Of a stretch of 42,641 nt of DNA, positions 1-9,022 are shown piece by piece. The translations under genes were made by a program, and so were the position numbers. A model generated the notes under the pieces. It was not told the origin of the DNA. It searched no databases and saw only the letters and a list, made by a program, of their open reading frames with translations. Numbering within the stretch: position 1 is the stretch's first letter; each line of letters opens with the position of its first letter. This DNA is from Pirellulales bacterium (lineage in GTDB: Bacteria > Planctomycetota > Planctomycetia > Pirellulales > DATAWG01), in the NCBI GenBank assembly GCA_035939775.1, contig DASZFO010000148.1, positions 1-42,641 on the forward strand. Reading direction: 5' to 3'.

Positions 1-476
1 TCCACGACGGCGCGAGCAAGACAATCTTGCTAGGGGAAGTCCGCGCCGGTTTGATCGCTCAAGACACTCGCGGCACCTGGGCGATGAGCGGCGGCGCCAG
101 CGCGCTTTGGGCCCATGGCTATGTGCAGGACGACAATGGGCCGAACGCCATTTACCCCGACGCCGACGACGAGCGGACGTGCACCGAGGTGCAAACGGCT
201 TTCGGTGGCAGTTCCGGCACCGGGAGCAAGGGACAAAAGATCTTAATGCAGATGGGAATGCCGTGCTGGAGCGGCAATGGGCCGGACTTCCAGCAAACCG
301 CCCGCAGCATGCATCCAGGCGGCGTGCTGGTCGCCATGTGCGACGGCAGCGTCACTTGGATCAACGATTACATTGAGGTGGGCATCACCTACGGTAGCCC
401 ACCGGGCGCTCTGCGGTTGTGGGATAAGCTCAACCTGTCGAACGACGGGCTGGCGCTAAACGCCAACGGCTACTAG
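1..476 (+). CDS. DUF1559 family protein, C-terminal part (5' end outside window)
   Basis: The reading frame is open from the left edge and ends at TAG 474-476, so only the last ~157 residues are seen. Visible motifs are a DGASKTILLGE stretch, an RGTWAMSGG stretch, and HPGGVLVAMCDGS near the C-terminus, which is the H-X9-DG signature of planctomycete DUF1559 proteins. Family members usually begin with a type IV pilin-like N-terminal methylation helix, exist in many paralogues per genome, and are thought to be exported; the exact role is unknown. The N-terminus cannot be judged here. A 17-bp tandem repeat starts directly after the stop. The family call is strong; function remains open. Confidence 0.85.
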   Translation, partial: HDGASKTILLGEVRAGLIAQDTRGTWAMSGGASALWAHGYVQDDNGPNAIYPDADDERTCTEVQTAFGGSSGTGSKGQKILMQMGMPCWSGNGPDFQQTARSMHPGGVLVAMCDGSVTWINDYIEVGITYGSPPGALRLWDKLNLSNDGLALNANGY

Positions 477-532
477 CGTCACAGCGCCCTCTACGTCGCA
501 GCGCCCTCTACGTCACAGTGCCCTCTACGTCA
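477..532. repeat. 17-bp tandem repeat, three copies plus a partial fourth
   Basis: Three head-to-tail units of CGTCACAGCGCCCTCTA lie at 477-493, 494-510 and 511-527, with one substitution in each of units 2 and 3, followed by the start of a fourth unit (CGTCA). The array begins immediately after the DUF1559 stop codon. No function is apparent. Confidence 0.9.
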
Positions 533-588
533 TCGCCGATCGCCTATGGAGTGCGATATCTCTCGCGCTGGCACGGCCGTTTGTCGAC

Positions 589-1725
589 TCACGCGGCCGG
601 GACCACCGGCTTACGGCCCGCTTCGCGCGACAGGCGCCATAGCCGTCGCAGAGCGCTCAATAAGCTCGATTCTTCGGTCGCCCGATAAGGCGAGTCGGTC
701 GGCAGCTCGACCATCAGCCGGCGATGGGCCTCCGCCAAGTTGTGATAAGGGAGCGAAGGAAACAGATGGTGCAGGGCATGAAACCGCAGCCCGACCGGCG
801 CCCAAAGCCCGGTCAACAGCGGCCGCCGCGGATAGTTCACCGAATCGAGCAACTGCTCGACAAACGTCAACTCGCGGCCGTCGTTGATAAACCGGTGCGC
901 GCCGAGCGTGCGAATCGAATTGAGCAGCACGACCGCGACCCCCGTCAGATAGGCCTGCACGAGAAATGTGATCGGCAGCACACCGTGAGCAACCGGAAGG
1001 GCAACATACGGATCCGCTCCAGGCTGCAATCCGCGGAGGAGTAAAATGGCAACAGTCCAGCAAAATAAGCAACTGCCCAACTCTTGGAGTCGCCAGACGC
1101 GGAGCACCTCGCGCGATGGCAGCGGCCGCACGTAGCTCGGGTCCATCACCAGCGACGATGCCCGCTGATGGACCCACCGCCGCACTCCGGGAAAAACCCA
1201 AGTAAGTGGCGTGAGCAGCATGAAGCGGACCACGGCCAGGCCGGGGATAATCAGACTTTGCGACAGGTAAAACCAGATGGCCCAGGTGGATTGATGCCCC
1301 AGCGGCAGGTACTCGCCGTCTTGCTTGGTGCCGAAATGCTTGCGACGATGATGGTCCAGGTGCGTGTAATAAGTGAACGAGGGGAGCAAAAACGGGATGC
1401 CGCAGAGCAGGTTCCAAACCACCCGAAACACGCGGAATGATCCACTGCGGAAGTGCACGATCTCGTGGATGAATAGCGCGGCCCGATAATAAAGCAGGCT
1501 CGAAACCAGGAACAGCATTAGCTGCACGAAACGCCCGGACGGCCCGGGCATCCACGTCGGCACCCGGCGGACAAGCCCGAAACAGACCGCTCCCACCACC
1601 AGCGACATGAGGAAATCGGCCCAATAAACCCAGGGATTCGGCGCGAACAGGTCGCGGACGATGTGCCGCGTCTCGGCGAGCGAGAAGGAGGTCTGCTCCT
1701 GTTGTTCTTCTTCGACTTCAAGCAT
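589..1725 (-). CDS. Fatty acid desaturase (membrane di-iron family)
   Basis: A 378-residue protein of the membrane fatty acid desaturase family, which uses two irons and O2 to introduce double bonds into acyl chains. The three histidine boxes are visible: HEIVH at about 87-91, HLDHH at 122-126 and HALHH at 316-320. Hydrophobic segments surround them (about 38-53, 66-86, 104-118, 150-172, 217-230, 252-271). The frame is open back to 1860, but the ATG at 1725 (MLEVEEEQQ) is preferred because a longer start would overlap the divergent gene at 1808. No strong ribosome site precedes it. It is divergently paired with a ketoacyl-synthase homologue across an 82-bp gap, suggesting a shared lipid role. 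Substrate and regiospecificity cannot be told from sequence. Confidence 0.87.
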   Translation of the reverse strand: MLEVEEEQQEQTSFSLAETRHIVRDLFAPNPWVYWADFLMSLVVGAVCFGLVRRVPTWMPGPSGRFVQLMLFLVSSLLYYRAALFIHEIVHFRSGSFRVFRVVWNLLCGIPFLLPSFTYYTHLDHHRRKHFGTKQDGEYLPLGHQSTWAIWFYLSQSLIIPGLAVVRFMLLTPLTWVFPGVRRWVHQRASSLVMDPSYVRPLPSREVLRVWRLQELGSCLFCWTVAILLLRGLQPGADPYVALPVAHGVLPITFLVQAYLTGVAVVLLNSIRTLGAHRFINDGRELTFVEQLLDSVNYPRRPLLTGLWAPVGLRFHALHHLFPSLPYHNLAEAHRRLMVELPTDSPYRATEESSLLSALRRLWRLSREAGRKPVVPAA

Positions 1726-1807
1726 TCTTATCTCATCGGTCGAGAAACCCTCTATCCCTTGACGATTACCCAGTATCTTATCTCCGCGGCAAAATGCCGC
1801 CAATCCC

Positions 1808-3079
1808 ATGTCCCCTGCCCCGGAAGTGGTGATAACTGGAATGGGGATCATTAGCCCCATCGGGATTGGGCGCGAGGCGTTTTGGGATTCGCTCGCAGCC
1901 GGCCGGAGCGGCGTGAGGCCGTATCAATCGTTCGACGCCAGCGGCTGCGGCGTGAGGTTCGGGGCCGAAGTGCTCGGTTTCGACCCCAAGGCGTTCGTCC
2001 GCCCGCGGAAGAGCCTGAAGGTCATGGCGCGCGAGATTCAATTGGGCTTCGCTGCCGCCGAAATGGCGCTGGCGGATGCCGGATTTTCTCCGTCGATCGT
2101 CGCCCCGGAGCGGCTGGGGGTCGTGTTCGGCGCCGATACGATCTATTCCGAGTTGGCCGAATGGTTGCCGGTCTATCGGCGAGCGATGGTTGAGGGCGAA
2201 TTTGAATACGCTCGTTGGGCGCCGAGCGTGATGAGCGAACTTTACCCACTCTGGCTGCTAAAGTACTTACCGAACATGGCTGCCTGCCATGTGGCGATCG
2301 CCCACGACGCTCGGGGGCACAACAACTCGATCGTAATGGCGGAGGTTTCGAGCTTGTTGGCGGTGGCCGAGGGGATGCGGATCATCGAGCGCGGGCAAGC
2401 CGACATGATGATCGTCGGCGCGGCCAGCGCGATGCGGGTGCATCCGACTTCGCTGATCTTTCATGGCGATGCGCTGCTCTCACGGCGCAACGACAATCCG
2501 GCCGGTGCTTGCCGCCCGTTCGACGCCGATCGCGATGGGATGGTCAACGGCGAAGGGGCCGCCGCTTTCATTCTCGAAACGCGGCAACATTCCGAGCGGC
2601 GCGGAGCGCGCGCTCTCGCCCGAATCCTGGCCGCGTCGAGCCGCTTTGAACCAGTTCGCGATGGTCAATCGCTCCGCGGCACCGCGATACAACAATCGAT
2701 CGTCGCCGCGCTTGATGCGGCGCGGCTCAGACCCTCGGAGATCGGACACGTCAACGCGCACGGCGACGGAACCATCGAGCACGATCGGGCCGAAGCCCAG
2801 GCGATTCACGAAGTGCTGGGAAACGTTCCTGTCACCGCCCCGAAGAGTTTCTTCGGCAACCTCGGCGCTGCCAGCGGGGCGGTGGAAATAGCGGTCAGCT
2901 TGTTGGCCTTCGAGAGAGGCCGGATCGCAGCGACGCTCAACTATTCGCGCCCCGATCCCGAGTGCCCGGTCAACGTCGTCCACGGCGCCGCGGAACCGTC
3001 CGGCAAGCCGGTAGCGCTGCTCCTCAATCAAGCGCCCTCCGGCCAATCCGCTGCGCTGCTGCTAGCGGCCCACAGTTGA
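1808..3079 (+). CDS. Beta-ketoacyl synthase homologue lacking the catalytic Cys (chain-length-factor-like)
   Basis: A 423-residue thiolase-fold protein of the KAS I/II type, with the VVITGMGIISPIG N-terminus typical of FabF-like enzymes. Normal members use a Cys-His-His triad. Here the nucleophile segment that normally reads STACASG reads VMAEVSS, placing Glu179 where Cys is expected. The first His is kept (NAHGDGT, His318). The second His segment reads KSFFGNLG, with Asn351 instead of His; Lys346 is kept. This resembles the chain length factor (KS-beta) partners of type II polyketide synthases, in which Cys is replaced by Gln. It probably cannot condense acyl chains alone. It may be a partner of an active ketosynthase, a decarboxylase, or a lipid-binding scaffold. 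The divergent neighbour is a desaturase; no active KS partner or ACP lies in the window. Confidence 0.82.
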   Translation: MSPAPEVVITGMGIISPIGIGREAFWDSLAAGRSGVRPYQSFDASGCGVRFGAEVLGFDPKAFVRPRKSLKVMAREIQLGFAAAEMALADAGFSPSIVAPERLGVVFGADTIYSELAEWLPVYRRAMVEGEFEYARWAPSVMSELYPLWLLKYLPNMAACHVAIAHDARGHNNSIVMAEVSSLLAVAEGMRIIERGQADMMIVGAASAMRVHPTSLIFHGDALLSRRNDNPAGACRPFDADRDGMVNGEGAAAFILETRQHSERRGARALARILAASSRFEPVRDGQSLRGTAIQQSIVAALDAARLRPSEIGHVNAHGDGTIEHDRAEAQAIHEVLGNVPVTAPKSFFGNLGAASGAVEIAVSLLAFERGRIAATLNYSRPDPECPVNVVHGAAEPSGKPVALLLNQAPSGQSAALLLAAHS

Positions 3080-3155
3080 TCGAAGCATCTGCGCATGCTT
3101 CCGTGAGATGCGCGGAGACCGTATTCTCCACGGGCTAAACCTGCTTTTGTTTGCT

Positions 3156-3177
3156 TCCTAACGAAATCCTAACATTC
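3156..3177 (+). promoter_or_regulatory. Pho-box-like 11-bp direct repeat upstream of pstS
   Basis: TCCTAACGAAA (3156-3166) is followed at exactly 11-bp spacing by TCCTAACATTC (3167-3177), sharing TCCTAAC. An 11-bp period is the layout of sites for PhoB/PhoP-type OmpR-family regulators. A weak -10-like TTAAAC lies at 3183-3188, about the distance expected when the regulator replaces the -35. The site is about 70-90 bp upstream of the pstS ATG. The core differs from the E. coli CTGTCAT core and is closer to the TTAAC cores of other phyla. Assignment rests on spacing and context only. Confidence 0.5.
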
Positions 3178-3244
3178 GAGCCTTAAACTGTGGTGCAAGC
3201 GTACGAAAAAAGCCAATCGAAACCACGGTCAGGAGCATGGTCTT

Positions 3245-4294
3245 ATGTTGAATTCATCGCTGTTTAAGCTGAGTTTATTGGTTTCGGGAATTGCCATCGC
3301 GTGTGGCGCGCCAGCAGTCGGCGCCGAGGGCGCGGGTCCGGTCCGTCTTGCGGCGGCTTCCACCGTTTCGACGGCTTCCTCATTAGCAGTCGCGGTGGAT
3401 AAGGGCATTCCCGAGTATAAGAAAACCTCGGCCGAGGTATCCGGCTCGATCAAGATCGTCGGCTCCGACACGATGGCCGAAGTGTCGACGGGTTGGACCG
3501 AAGGTTTCCGCAAGTTTTATCCCGACGTGCAGGCGGAGGTGGAGGCCAAGGGATCGGCCACCGCGCCCCCCGCGTTGATTCAAATGACGTCGAACTTCGG
3601 TCCGATGAGCCGCGATTGGGCAAAGGGTGAGATTGATTTGTTCGAATCTAAGTTCGGCTATAAGCCGACCGTGTTGCCCGCGGCGATCGACATGCTGGCC
3701 GTGTATGTGAATAAGGACAATCCGATCCAAGGGCTGACGTTCCAGCAAGTCGACGCGGTGTTCTCGAAGAATCGCAAGGGGGGCGCCTCGAAGGAAATCA
3801 CGACCTGGGGCGATCTGGGACTGACCGGTGAATGGGCCGACAAGCCCATCAATCTTTACGGCCGCAACTCGGCTTCCGGCACGTACGCCTATTTCAAGGA
3901 GCACGCGCTTTTCAAGGGAGACTATAAGGACACGGTAAAGGAAGAGCCGGGCAGCTCCGCCGTGGTTCAGGCCGTGACGAGCGACAAATTCGGCATGGGC
4001 TATAGCGGCATCGGCTACAAGACGGCCGGGGTTCTCGCGGTCCCGTTAGCGCTAAAAGCCGGCCAGTCGTTCATCCCCGCCGAACCGGCTAATGCCTACT
4101 CGGGCAAGTACCCGCTGGCCCGATTCTTGTACGTCAGCGTGAACTACAAGCCGGGGAGTAACCTCGACCCGTTGCGAGCGGAGTTCATCAAATACTTTTT
4201 GAGCCGTAGCGGCCAGGAGGAAGTGATCACCAACGGCTACTTGCCGATCTTGCCGAAGATCGCGACGGCGGATTTGAAGAAGGTCGGGTTGTGA
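3245..4294 (+). CDS. pstS: PstS, periplasmic phosphate-binding protein
   Basis: A 349-residue solute-binding protein that captures inorganic phosphate in the periplasm and delivers it to PstCA. It has a Sec signal peptide (about 1-27, hydrophobic stretch then VGA before the mature start), the GSDTM motif at 73-77 and GRNSASGTY near 206, both parts of the phosphate-binding loops of this family. Length is usual. The start ATG at 3245 follows AGGAG (3231-3235) with 9 nt spacing. It is the first gene of pstS-pstC-pstA-pstB-phoU, and a Pho-box-like direct repeat lies upstream, so induction by phosphate starvation is expected. A hairpin with a short T-run separates it from pstC and may keep expression of the binding protein above that of the permease genes. 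Confidence 0.95.
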   Translation: MLNSSLFKLSLLVSGIAIACGAPAVGAEGAGPVRLAAASTVSTASSLAVAVDKGIPEYKKTSAEVSGSIKIVGSDTMAEVSTGWTEGFRKFYPDVQAEVEAKGSATAPPALIQMTSNFGPMSRDWAKGEIDLFESKFGYKPTVLPAAIDMLAVYVNKDNPIQGLTFQQVDAVFSKNRKGGASKEITTWGDLGLTGEWADKPINLYGRNSASGTYAYFKEHALFKGDYKDTVKEEPGSSAVVQAVTSDKFGMGYSGIGYKTAGVLAVPLALKAGQSFIPAEPANAYSGKYPLARFLYVSVNYKPGSNLDPLRAEFIKYFLSRSGQEEVITNGYLPILPKIATADLKKVGL

Positions 4295-4363
4295 GATCGT
4301 TGCCGGCGCGAGTTGATCAGCCGTGATCACCATGAGAGCGTGCTTGGGCAGTTGTCAAACACC

Positions 4364-4397
4364 GTGGGTGGCGGTCTCAGGGCCGTCACCCACTTTT
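4364..4397 (+). terminator. Hairpin plus short T-run between pstS and pstC (possible attenuator)
   Basis: GTGGGTGGCGG (4364-4374) pairs with CCGTCACCCAC (4383-4393) with one mismatch position across an 8-nt loop, followed directly by TTTT. The U-run is short, so termination would be partial. Binding-protein genes are often expressed above their permease genes by such a structure. Confidence 0.45.
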
Positions 4398-4416
4398 GTC
4401 GGCAGACGAACCTGTC

Positions 4417-7026
4417 ATGACGGAACAGCGAACATTCACGGGCGTCAGGCGCAAGCGCCAGACCAAACGGTCTGTCGCCGTGGGCGACCACGTTGCCAAG
4501 GGACTGATCACCGTCGGCGGTGTGGGGACGATTATCGCCGTGTTGCTCGTCTGCGCGTATCTCGTGTCGGTCGTCATCCCACTCTTTGCTCCCGCCAGGA
4601 TCACGGCTTCGGAAAAGCTGGCGGACGTGCTCGATCGTGGCCCGCGCCCGTTGGCAGTCGGCGTGGATGAATTCGGGCTGATCGGCTGGGCGCTCTATCC
4701 CGACGGACGGATCCGCGCGTTTCGGATGGATAGCGGCGCGATACTGCAGGATTTGACTCCGGATAAGTCAGGGCTAGCCGGCGTGACAGCCGCTTCCTTT
4801 GCGGTCGACGGACAACAAGGAGCGTTCGGTTTCGGCGACGGTAAGCTACGATTGGGGCGGATCGAATTCACGACGAAGTTCTTCGAGCCGAAGGATGTAT
4901 CGGACGCCGTGCGGAAGGGGACGGAATTGCACGCCGTTGAGATGGATCACGGAATGGTCACGCGCACGCCGAGCGGTCAGTTCCGTCTTCAACAGTTGAA
5001 AGTCGAATTGGAGGATCCGCTGGATAGCGGCGCGAAAGGGTCCGTGCTGTTGGTCGACCATGTGGCCGCTCCTTCGGGAAGCGTCTTCTGCACGTACATG
5101 TCGAATGGAAAGCTCCGGATCGCCGCGCCGCCAGCGGTGGGAGGTCTGAATCTCGGAGGCGAAGAGAGCGCCAAGCTCGTCGGCACAGATCTGGAGATTC
5201 CCTCATCGGTCGAGGGGCCGCCTAAGTATCTCGTGATCTCCGGATTGGGGGATTACGTCTATGCGGCCTGGGAAAACGGTCAGTTGCTGCGTTACGAAAT
5301 CCGCGACGTCGAGAAACCGCGACTGGTCGAGGATTTGCGGATCTTCAGCGAACCCGGCGCGAAGCTCACTTCGCTCGTTCCGCTCTTGGGTGGCTTTACG
5401 ATCGTCGCCGGCGATTCGCTCGGACAGGTGAGAACCTGGTTTCCAGTAATCGTAACCGATAGCAAAGATTCGGCTGGCCTCGACGGTCGCAAAATGGCCA
5501 ACGCGCAAGCGTTCGCAGCCGAGGGTAGTCCGGTGACGGCGATGGTCTCGTCGCCGAGCGGGCGCGAGGTCGCCGCCGGCTATGGGAGCGGTCGAGTTCG
5601 CCTGTTGTTCATCACCAGTCAGAAGATTGTTCTCGATCAACTCGTGCAGGGCGGCAATCGCATCGATGCCCTTCGCGTCGGGCCCAAAGCGGACCGCGTC
5701 ATTGCCGCGGCTTCCGGCGGAATTAGTAGTTGGGCATTCGACGAAGGACATCCCGATGCGACCCTCTCGGGTCTCTTCCTGCCGGTCTGGTACGAAGGGG
5801 AGCCTAATCCGAAACAGGTGTGGCAAACCTCCGGCGGGGAAGGTTCGGAGCCGAAGTTCGGACTGACGCCACTGATCTTCGGCACGCTCAAGGCGACATT
5901 TTACTCGATGCTCTTTGGCGCGCCGCTGGCCCTGCTGGCGGCACTCTACACGAGCGAGTTTCTGCACCCCAACAATCGCGCTCGGATCAAGCCCACGATC
6001 GAACTCATGGCCAGCCTGCCGAGCGTCGTGCTCGGGTTCTTGGCCGGCTTGGTCATCGCCCCCGTCTTCTCGCAAGTCGTGCCGGCGTCGCTCGCGGCGC
6101 TGGTCACCGTGCCGCTGACCTTGATGCTCGGCGCTTATCTGTGGCAATTGTTGCCCGTCAACTTGAGCATCCGGATGGCGTGGCTTCGATTTCCGGCAAT
6201 GCTGTTCGTGGCTCTCCCAGTCGGATTGGCCGTGGCCGGGGCGGCGGGCCCGCGGGTCGAGCGGATCATGTTCGATGGCGACATCAAAGCCTGGCTCATT
6301 CATCAGCGCGGCAGCGGCATCCCGGGCTGGATGCTGCTCTTACTGCCGCTGGGGGCGATTGCCACCATGTTGTTCATGACGCGCGTCGTCAATCCCTGGC
6401 TCCGAGGGTTTGCGGGATCGTGGGGCCGCCAGCGCTGCGCTCTCATCGAACTAGGCAAATTCCTGATCGGCGTCTGCCTGACCGTCTTACTGGTCGGAGC
6501 GGTCGCGTGGATCCTGGATGCTGTGAAGATCGACCCGCGCGGCAGCTTGGTCGGCCGATATGAACAGCTCAACGCGCTGGTCGTCGGCTTCGCGATGGGT
6601 TTTGCGATCATTCCGCTGATTTATACGCTGGCCGACGATGCGCTCGCGTCGGTGCCGGCGCATCTCCGCTCGGCCTCGCTCGGGGCGGGCGCCACGCCGT
6701 GGCAGACCGCGGTGCGGATCGTCGTCCCCACGGCGATGAGCGGGCTATTCTCCGCGGTGATGATTGGTCTGGGTCGCGCGGTCGGCGAGACGATGATCGT
6801 GTTGATGGCGGCAGGCGGAACGCCGATCATCGACCTGAATCTGTTCAACGGTTTTCAGACGCTTTCGGCGGCGATCGCCTCCCAATTGCCGGAGGCGGCG
6901 GTCGGCTCGACCCACGCCCGGGTGTTATTCCTGGCGGCGTTGACGTTGTTTCTAATCACTTTCGTCATCAACACCGTCGCGGAGATGGTGCGGCAGCGGT
7001 TCCGCAGGAGGGCGTATGACCTCTGA
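4417..7026 (+). CDS. pstC: PstC-like phosphate ABC permease with large N-terminal propeller-like domain
   Basis: An inner-membrane permease subunit of the phosphate importer, 869 residues from ATG 4417; a TTG seven codons upstream is possible. One membrane segment (about 30-56) is followed by ~420 mostly soluble residues (60-478) with repeated strands of the type seen in WD40-like propellers, then the permease core from about 482. The ABC-contacting EAA-type loop is at about 740-785, with GLGRAVGETM. Simple PstC proteins are about 300 residues, so this one is nearly three times as long; some proteobacterial PstC proteins also carry an N-terminal extension. The core contains a further long segment between early and late helices. 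The gene overlaps pstA by 11 bp. Topology suggests the soluble domain faces the periplasm, where it could meet PstS; that is inference. Confidence 0.88.
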   Translation: MTEQRTFTGVRRKRQTKRSVAVGDHVAKGLITVGGVGTIIAVLLVCAYLVSVVIPLFAPARITASEKLADVLDRGPRPLAVGVDEFGLIGWALYPDGRIRAFRMDSGAILQDLTPDKSGLAGVTAASFAVDGQQGAFGFGDGKLRLGRIEFTTKFFEPKDVSDAVRKGTELHAVEMDHGMVTRTPSGQFRLQQLKVELEDPLDSGAKGSVLLVDHVAAPSGSVFCTYMSNGKLRIAAPPAVGGLNLGGEESAKLVGTDLEIPSSVEGPPKYLVISGLGDYVYAAWENGQLLRYEIRDVEKPRLVEDLRIFSEPGAKLTSLVPLLGGFTIVAGDSLGQVRTWFPVIVTDSKDSAGLDGRKMANAQAFAAEGSPVTAMVSSPSGREVAAGYGSGRVRLLFITSQKIVLDQLVQGGNRIDALRVGPKADRVIAAASGGISSWAFDEGHPDATLSGLFLPVWYEGEPNPKQVWQTSGGEGSEPKFGLTPLIFGTLKATFYSMLFGAPLALLAALYTSEFLHPNNRARIKPTIELMASLPSVVLGFLAGLVIAPVFSQVVPASLAALVTVPLTLMLGAYLWQLLPVNLSIRMAWLRFPAMLFVALPVGLAVAGAAGPRVERIMFDGDIKAWLIHQRGSGIPGWMLLLLPLGAIATMLFMTRVVNPWLRGFAGSWGRQRCALIELGKFLIGVCLTVLLVGAVAWILDAVKIDPRGSLVGRYEQLNALVVGFAMGFAIIPLIYTLADDALASVPAHLRSASLGAGATPWQTAVRIVVPTAMSGLFSAVMIGLGRAVGETMIVLMAAGGTPIIDLNLFNGFQTLSAAIASQLPEAAVGSTHARVLFLAALTLFLITFVINTVAEMVRQRFRRRAYDL

Positions 7027-9022
7027 ACTTGCCACGCCGGCCAAAGCTTCGCCATCCAATAAACCGGCTGCTCGCGCCCCGCGAAAGCCGACCCGGCCCA
7101 AAGCCTCGCCGTTTACAACGCTCGCCGCGCGAGGCGAACCGATGGTCTGGCTCACGGGCGGGGCGCTCGCCGTCGCGCTGGTCATGGTCTTCGGGCTAAT
7201 GGGATTGGTCGTGTATCAAGGGATCGGCACCTTCTGGCCGCAGCCGGTCGTGCGAGTGACGACCGTCGATGGCAAAGTGTACCTTGGAGAGATCGCGCGG
7301 TCGGAGGTCTATCGCCCAGAGGATCGCGTGTTTGCCGCGCTGCCGAAGGAGGCAGCCGAACAAGCTCGCGCCGCCGTCGCGAGCGCCGCCGGCCAGGCGA
7401 CGAGGCGGCTCTACCGCGTCGGCAATTTTGAGTTGACCCAGGCGCCATTCCATTGGGTCGATGATTTTGCCGCAAGCGCTCAGGAGCGGCCGCAGTGGGC
7501 GATGGTCGTTGAGCGATTGGAGCACGGCCGGTTCTACGGCGAGCTACAGGCGCTCTTGATCGACGGGAAAGTCGTCGTCGACACGCCCGACGAGGCCTGG
7601 AAAAAATTCGACGAAATCCAGCCCGACGTTCGCCGCCGTTGGAGCGAAGCCCTCTCGCTCGATAAGCATGAGCTGGGTGCCATCCATCGCGAGGAGAAAC
7701 GGGCTCGGTTGGCCAGAATTCAGGCGGGGCTCGATTATGGCGAAGATTCTCCGCAGTACAAAGCGGCGGGCGAAGAGGTCGAGCGCATCGCCAAGTCAGC
7801 GCGAGAGCAGAGCAAATCGATCCAAGCGGAAATCGACAAGCTGCATGCTGAAAACGCCCGCTATCAGCTTCGCCTCAAGCCGGTTCAAGCCGCGGCGATG
7901 GACATCCCGGCGGATATGATCGTGCGCGCCTATCCGGCCAATCAACTCGGTTTCGGCGACAAGGTCGGCATCTACTTCTCCCGATGGAGGGAATTCCTCC
8001 TCGACGACCCGCGCGATTCCAACACGGCCGGCGGCTATTTCCCGGCCATCTGGGGCACGATGGCGATGACGCTCATCATGACGATCATCGTCGTGCCGTT
8101 CGGAGTGCTCGCCGCGCTATACTTGCGCGAATATGCCAAGGCGGGGCCGATCACCAGCGCCGTGCGGATCGCCATCAATAATCTCGCCGGCGTGCCGAGC
8201 GTCGTGTTCGGAGCGTTTGGGTTGGGGTTCTTCTGCTATGGAATGGGAAAGTATATCGACGGCGGGCCGGATAATCCCTGGCCCCCATTGATTTGGTTTG
8301 CCGCACTGGCGGCCGTGGGGCTGCTTGGCGTCGCGGCATTCTTTATCGGCGTCGCCGGCACGCCACGAATCGGCGCGCTCGCATCGCAACGCAGCTTAAG
8401 CCTCAGACGACTGTCGATGACGCTCTGGCTCGTTTCGCTCGGCGTGGCCGTGCTGCTAGTCGCCAAGACGCCGTTCTTTCATGGGTTTTTCCGGGCGAGC
8501 CTGGCGGACAACGATCCGACGTTCAACAAAGGGGGCCTGCTGTGGGCCTCGCTGACGCTAGCTTTGCTCACCGCTCCCGTGGTGATCGTGGCGACGGAAG
8601 AGGCGCTGGCCGCGGTGCCCAATTCGATGCGAGAAGGCTCCTATGCCTGCGGAGGAAGCAAATGGCAGACCATCCGACGGATCGTCTTGCCGCGCGCACT
8701 CCCCGGAATACTCACCGGGATGATCCTGGCGATGGCTCGTGGGGCGGGCGAGGTCGCGCCGCTGATGCTGGTGGGGGTCAAGAAATACACGCCCGAACTG
8801 CCGCTCGACTCCGTCTTCCCGTATGTGCATCCCGATCGCAGCTTCATGCACTTGGCGTATATGATTTATGATGTGGGCTTTCAGAGTCCCGATAGCGAGG
8901 CCGCCCGACCGATGCTATTCACGACCACGCTTTTGTTGATCGCGATCGTCGCGTTCGCGAACCTGGCGGCAATCTGGTTGCGCAAGCGGTTGCGGCGGAA
9001 ATTCATCAATGCTCAATTCTAG
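7016..9022 (+). CDS. pstA: PstA-like phosphate ABC permease with extended soluble/coiled-coil region
   Basis: Second permease subunit, 668 residues where about 280-300 is usual. It has a Pro/Lys/Ala-rich cytoplasmic N-terminus (1-40), a membrane segment (about 43-68), about 270 soluble residues including a charged helical stretch likely to form a coiled coil (about 213-285), then the permease core from about 340. The EAA-type loop is at about 528-575, with [15 protein letters not shown]. The ATG at 7016 lies inside the pstC end and has AGGAGGG at 7006-7012, a strong but closely spaced ribosome site, so the two subunits are probably translationally coupled. The stop overlaps pstB. Both permeases carry matching soluble extensions after the first helix, suggesting that the two domains pack together. 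Confidence 0.88.
   Translation: MTSELATPAKASPSNKPAARAPRKPTRPKASPFTTLAARGEPMVWLTGGALAVALVMVFGLMGLVVYQGIGTFWPQPVVRVTTVDGKVYLGEIARSEVYRPEDRVFAALPKEAAEQARAAVASAAGQATRRLYRVGNFELTQAPFHWVDDFAASAQERPQWAMVVERLEHGRFYGELQALLIDGKVVVDTPDEAWKKFDEIQPDVRRRWSEALSLDKHELGAIHREEKRARLARIQAGLDYGEDSPQYKAAGEEVERIAKSAREQSKSIQAEIDKLHAENARYQLRLKPVQAAAMDIPADMIVRAYPANQLGFGDKVGIYFSRWREFLLDDPRDSNTAGGYFPAIWGTMAMTLIMTIIVVPFGVLAALYLREYAKAGPITSAVRIAINNLAGVPSVVFGAFGLGFFCYGMGKYIDGGPDNPWPPLIWFAALAAVGLLGVAAFFIGVAGTPRIGALASQRSLSLRRLSMTLWLVSLGVAVLLVAKTPFFHGFFRASLADNDPTFNKGGLLWASLTLALLTAPVVIVATEEALAAVPNSMREGSYACGGSKWQTIRRIVLPRALPGILTGMILAMARGAGEVAPLMLVGVKKYTPELPLDSVFPYVHPDRSFMHLAYMIYDVGFQSPDSEAARPMLFTTTLLLIAIVAFANLAAIWLRKRLRRKFINAQF

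Noticed and set aside
3178-3188. Third Pho-box unit (GAGCCTTAAAC)
   Set aside because: Its core is shifted by two bases relative to the 11-bp phase, so it was treated as a -10 region instead.
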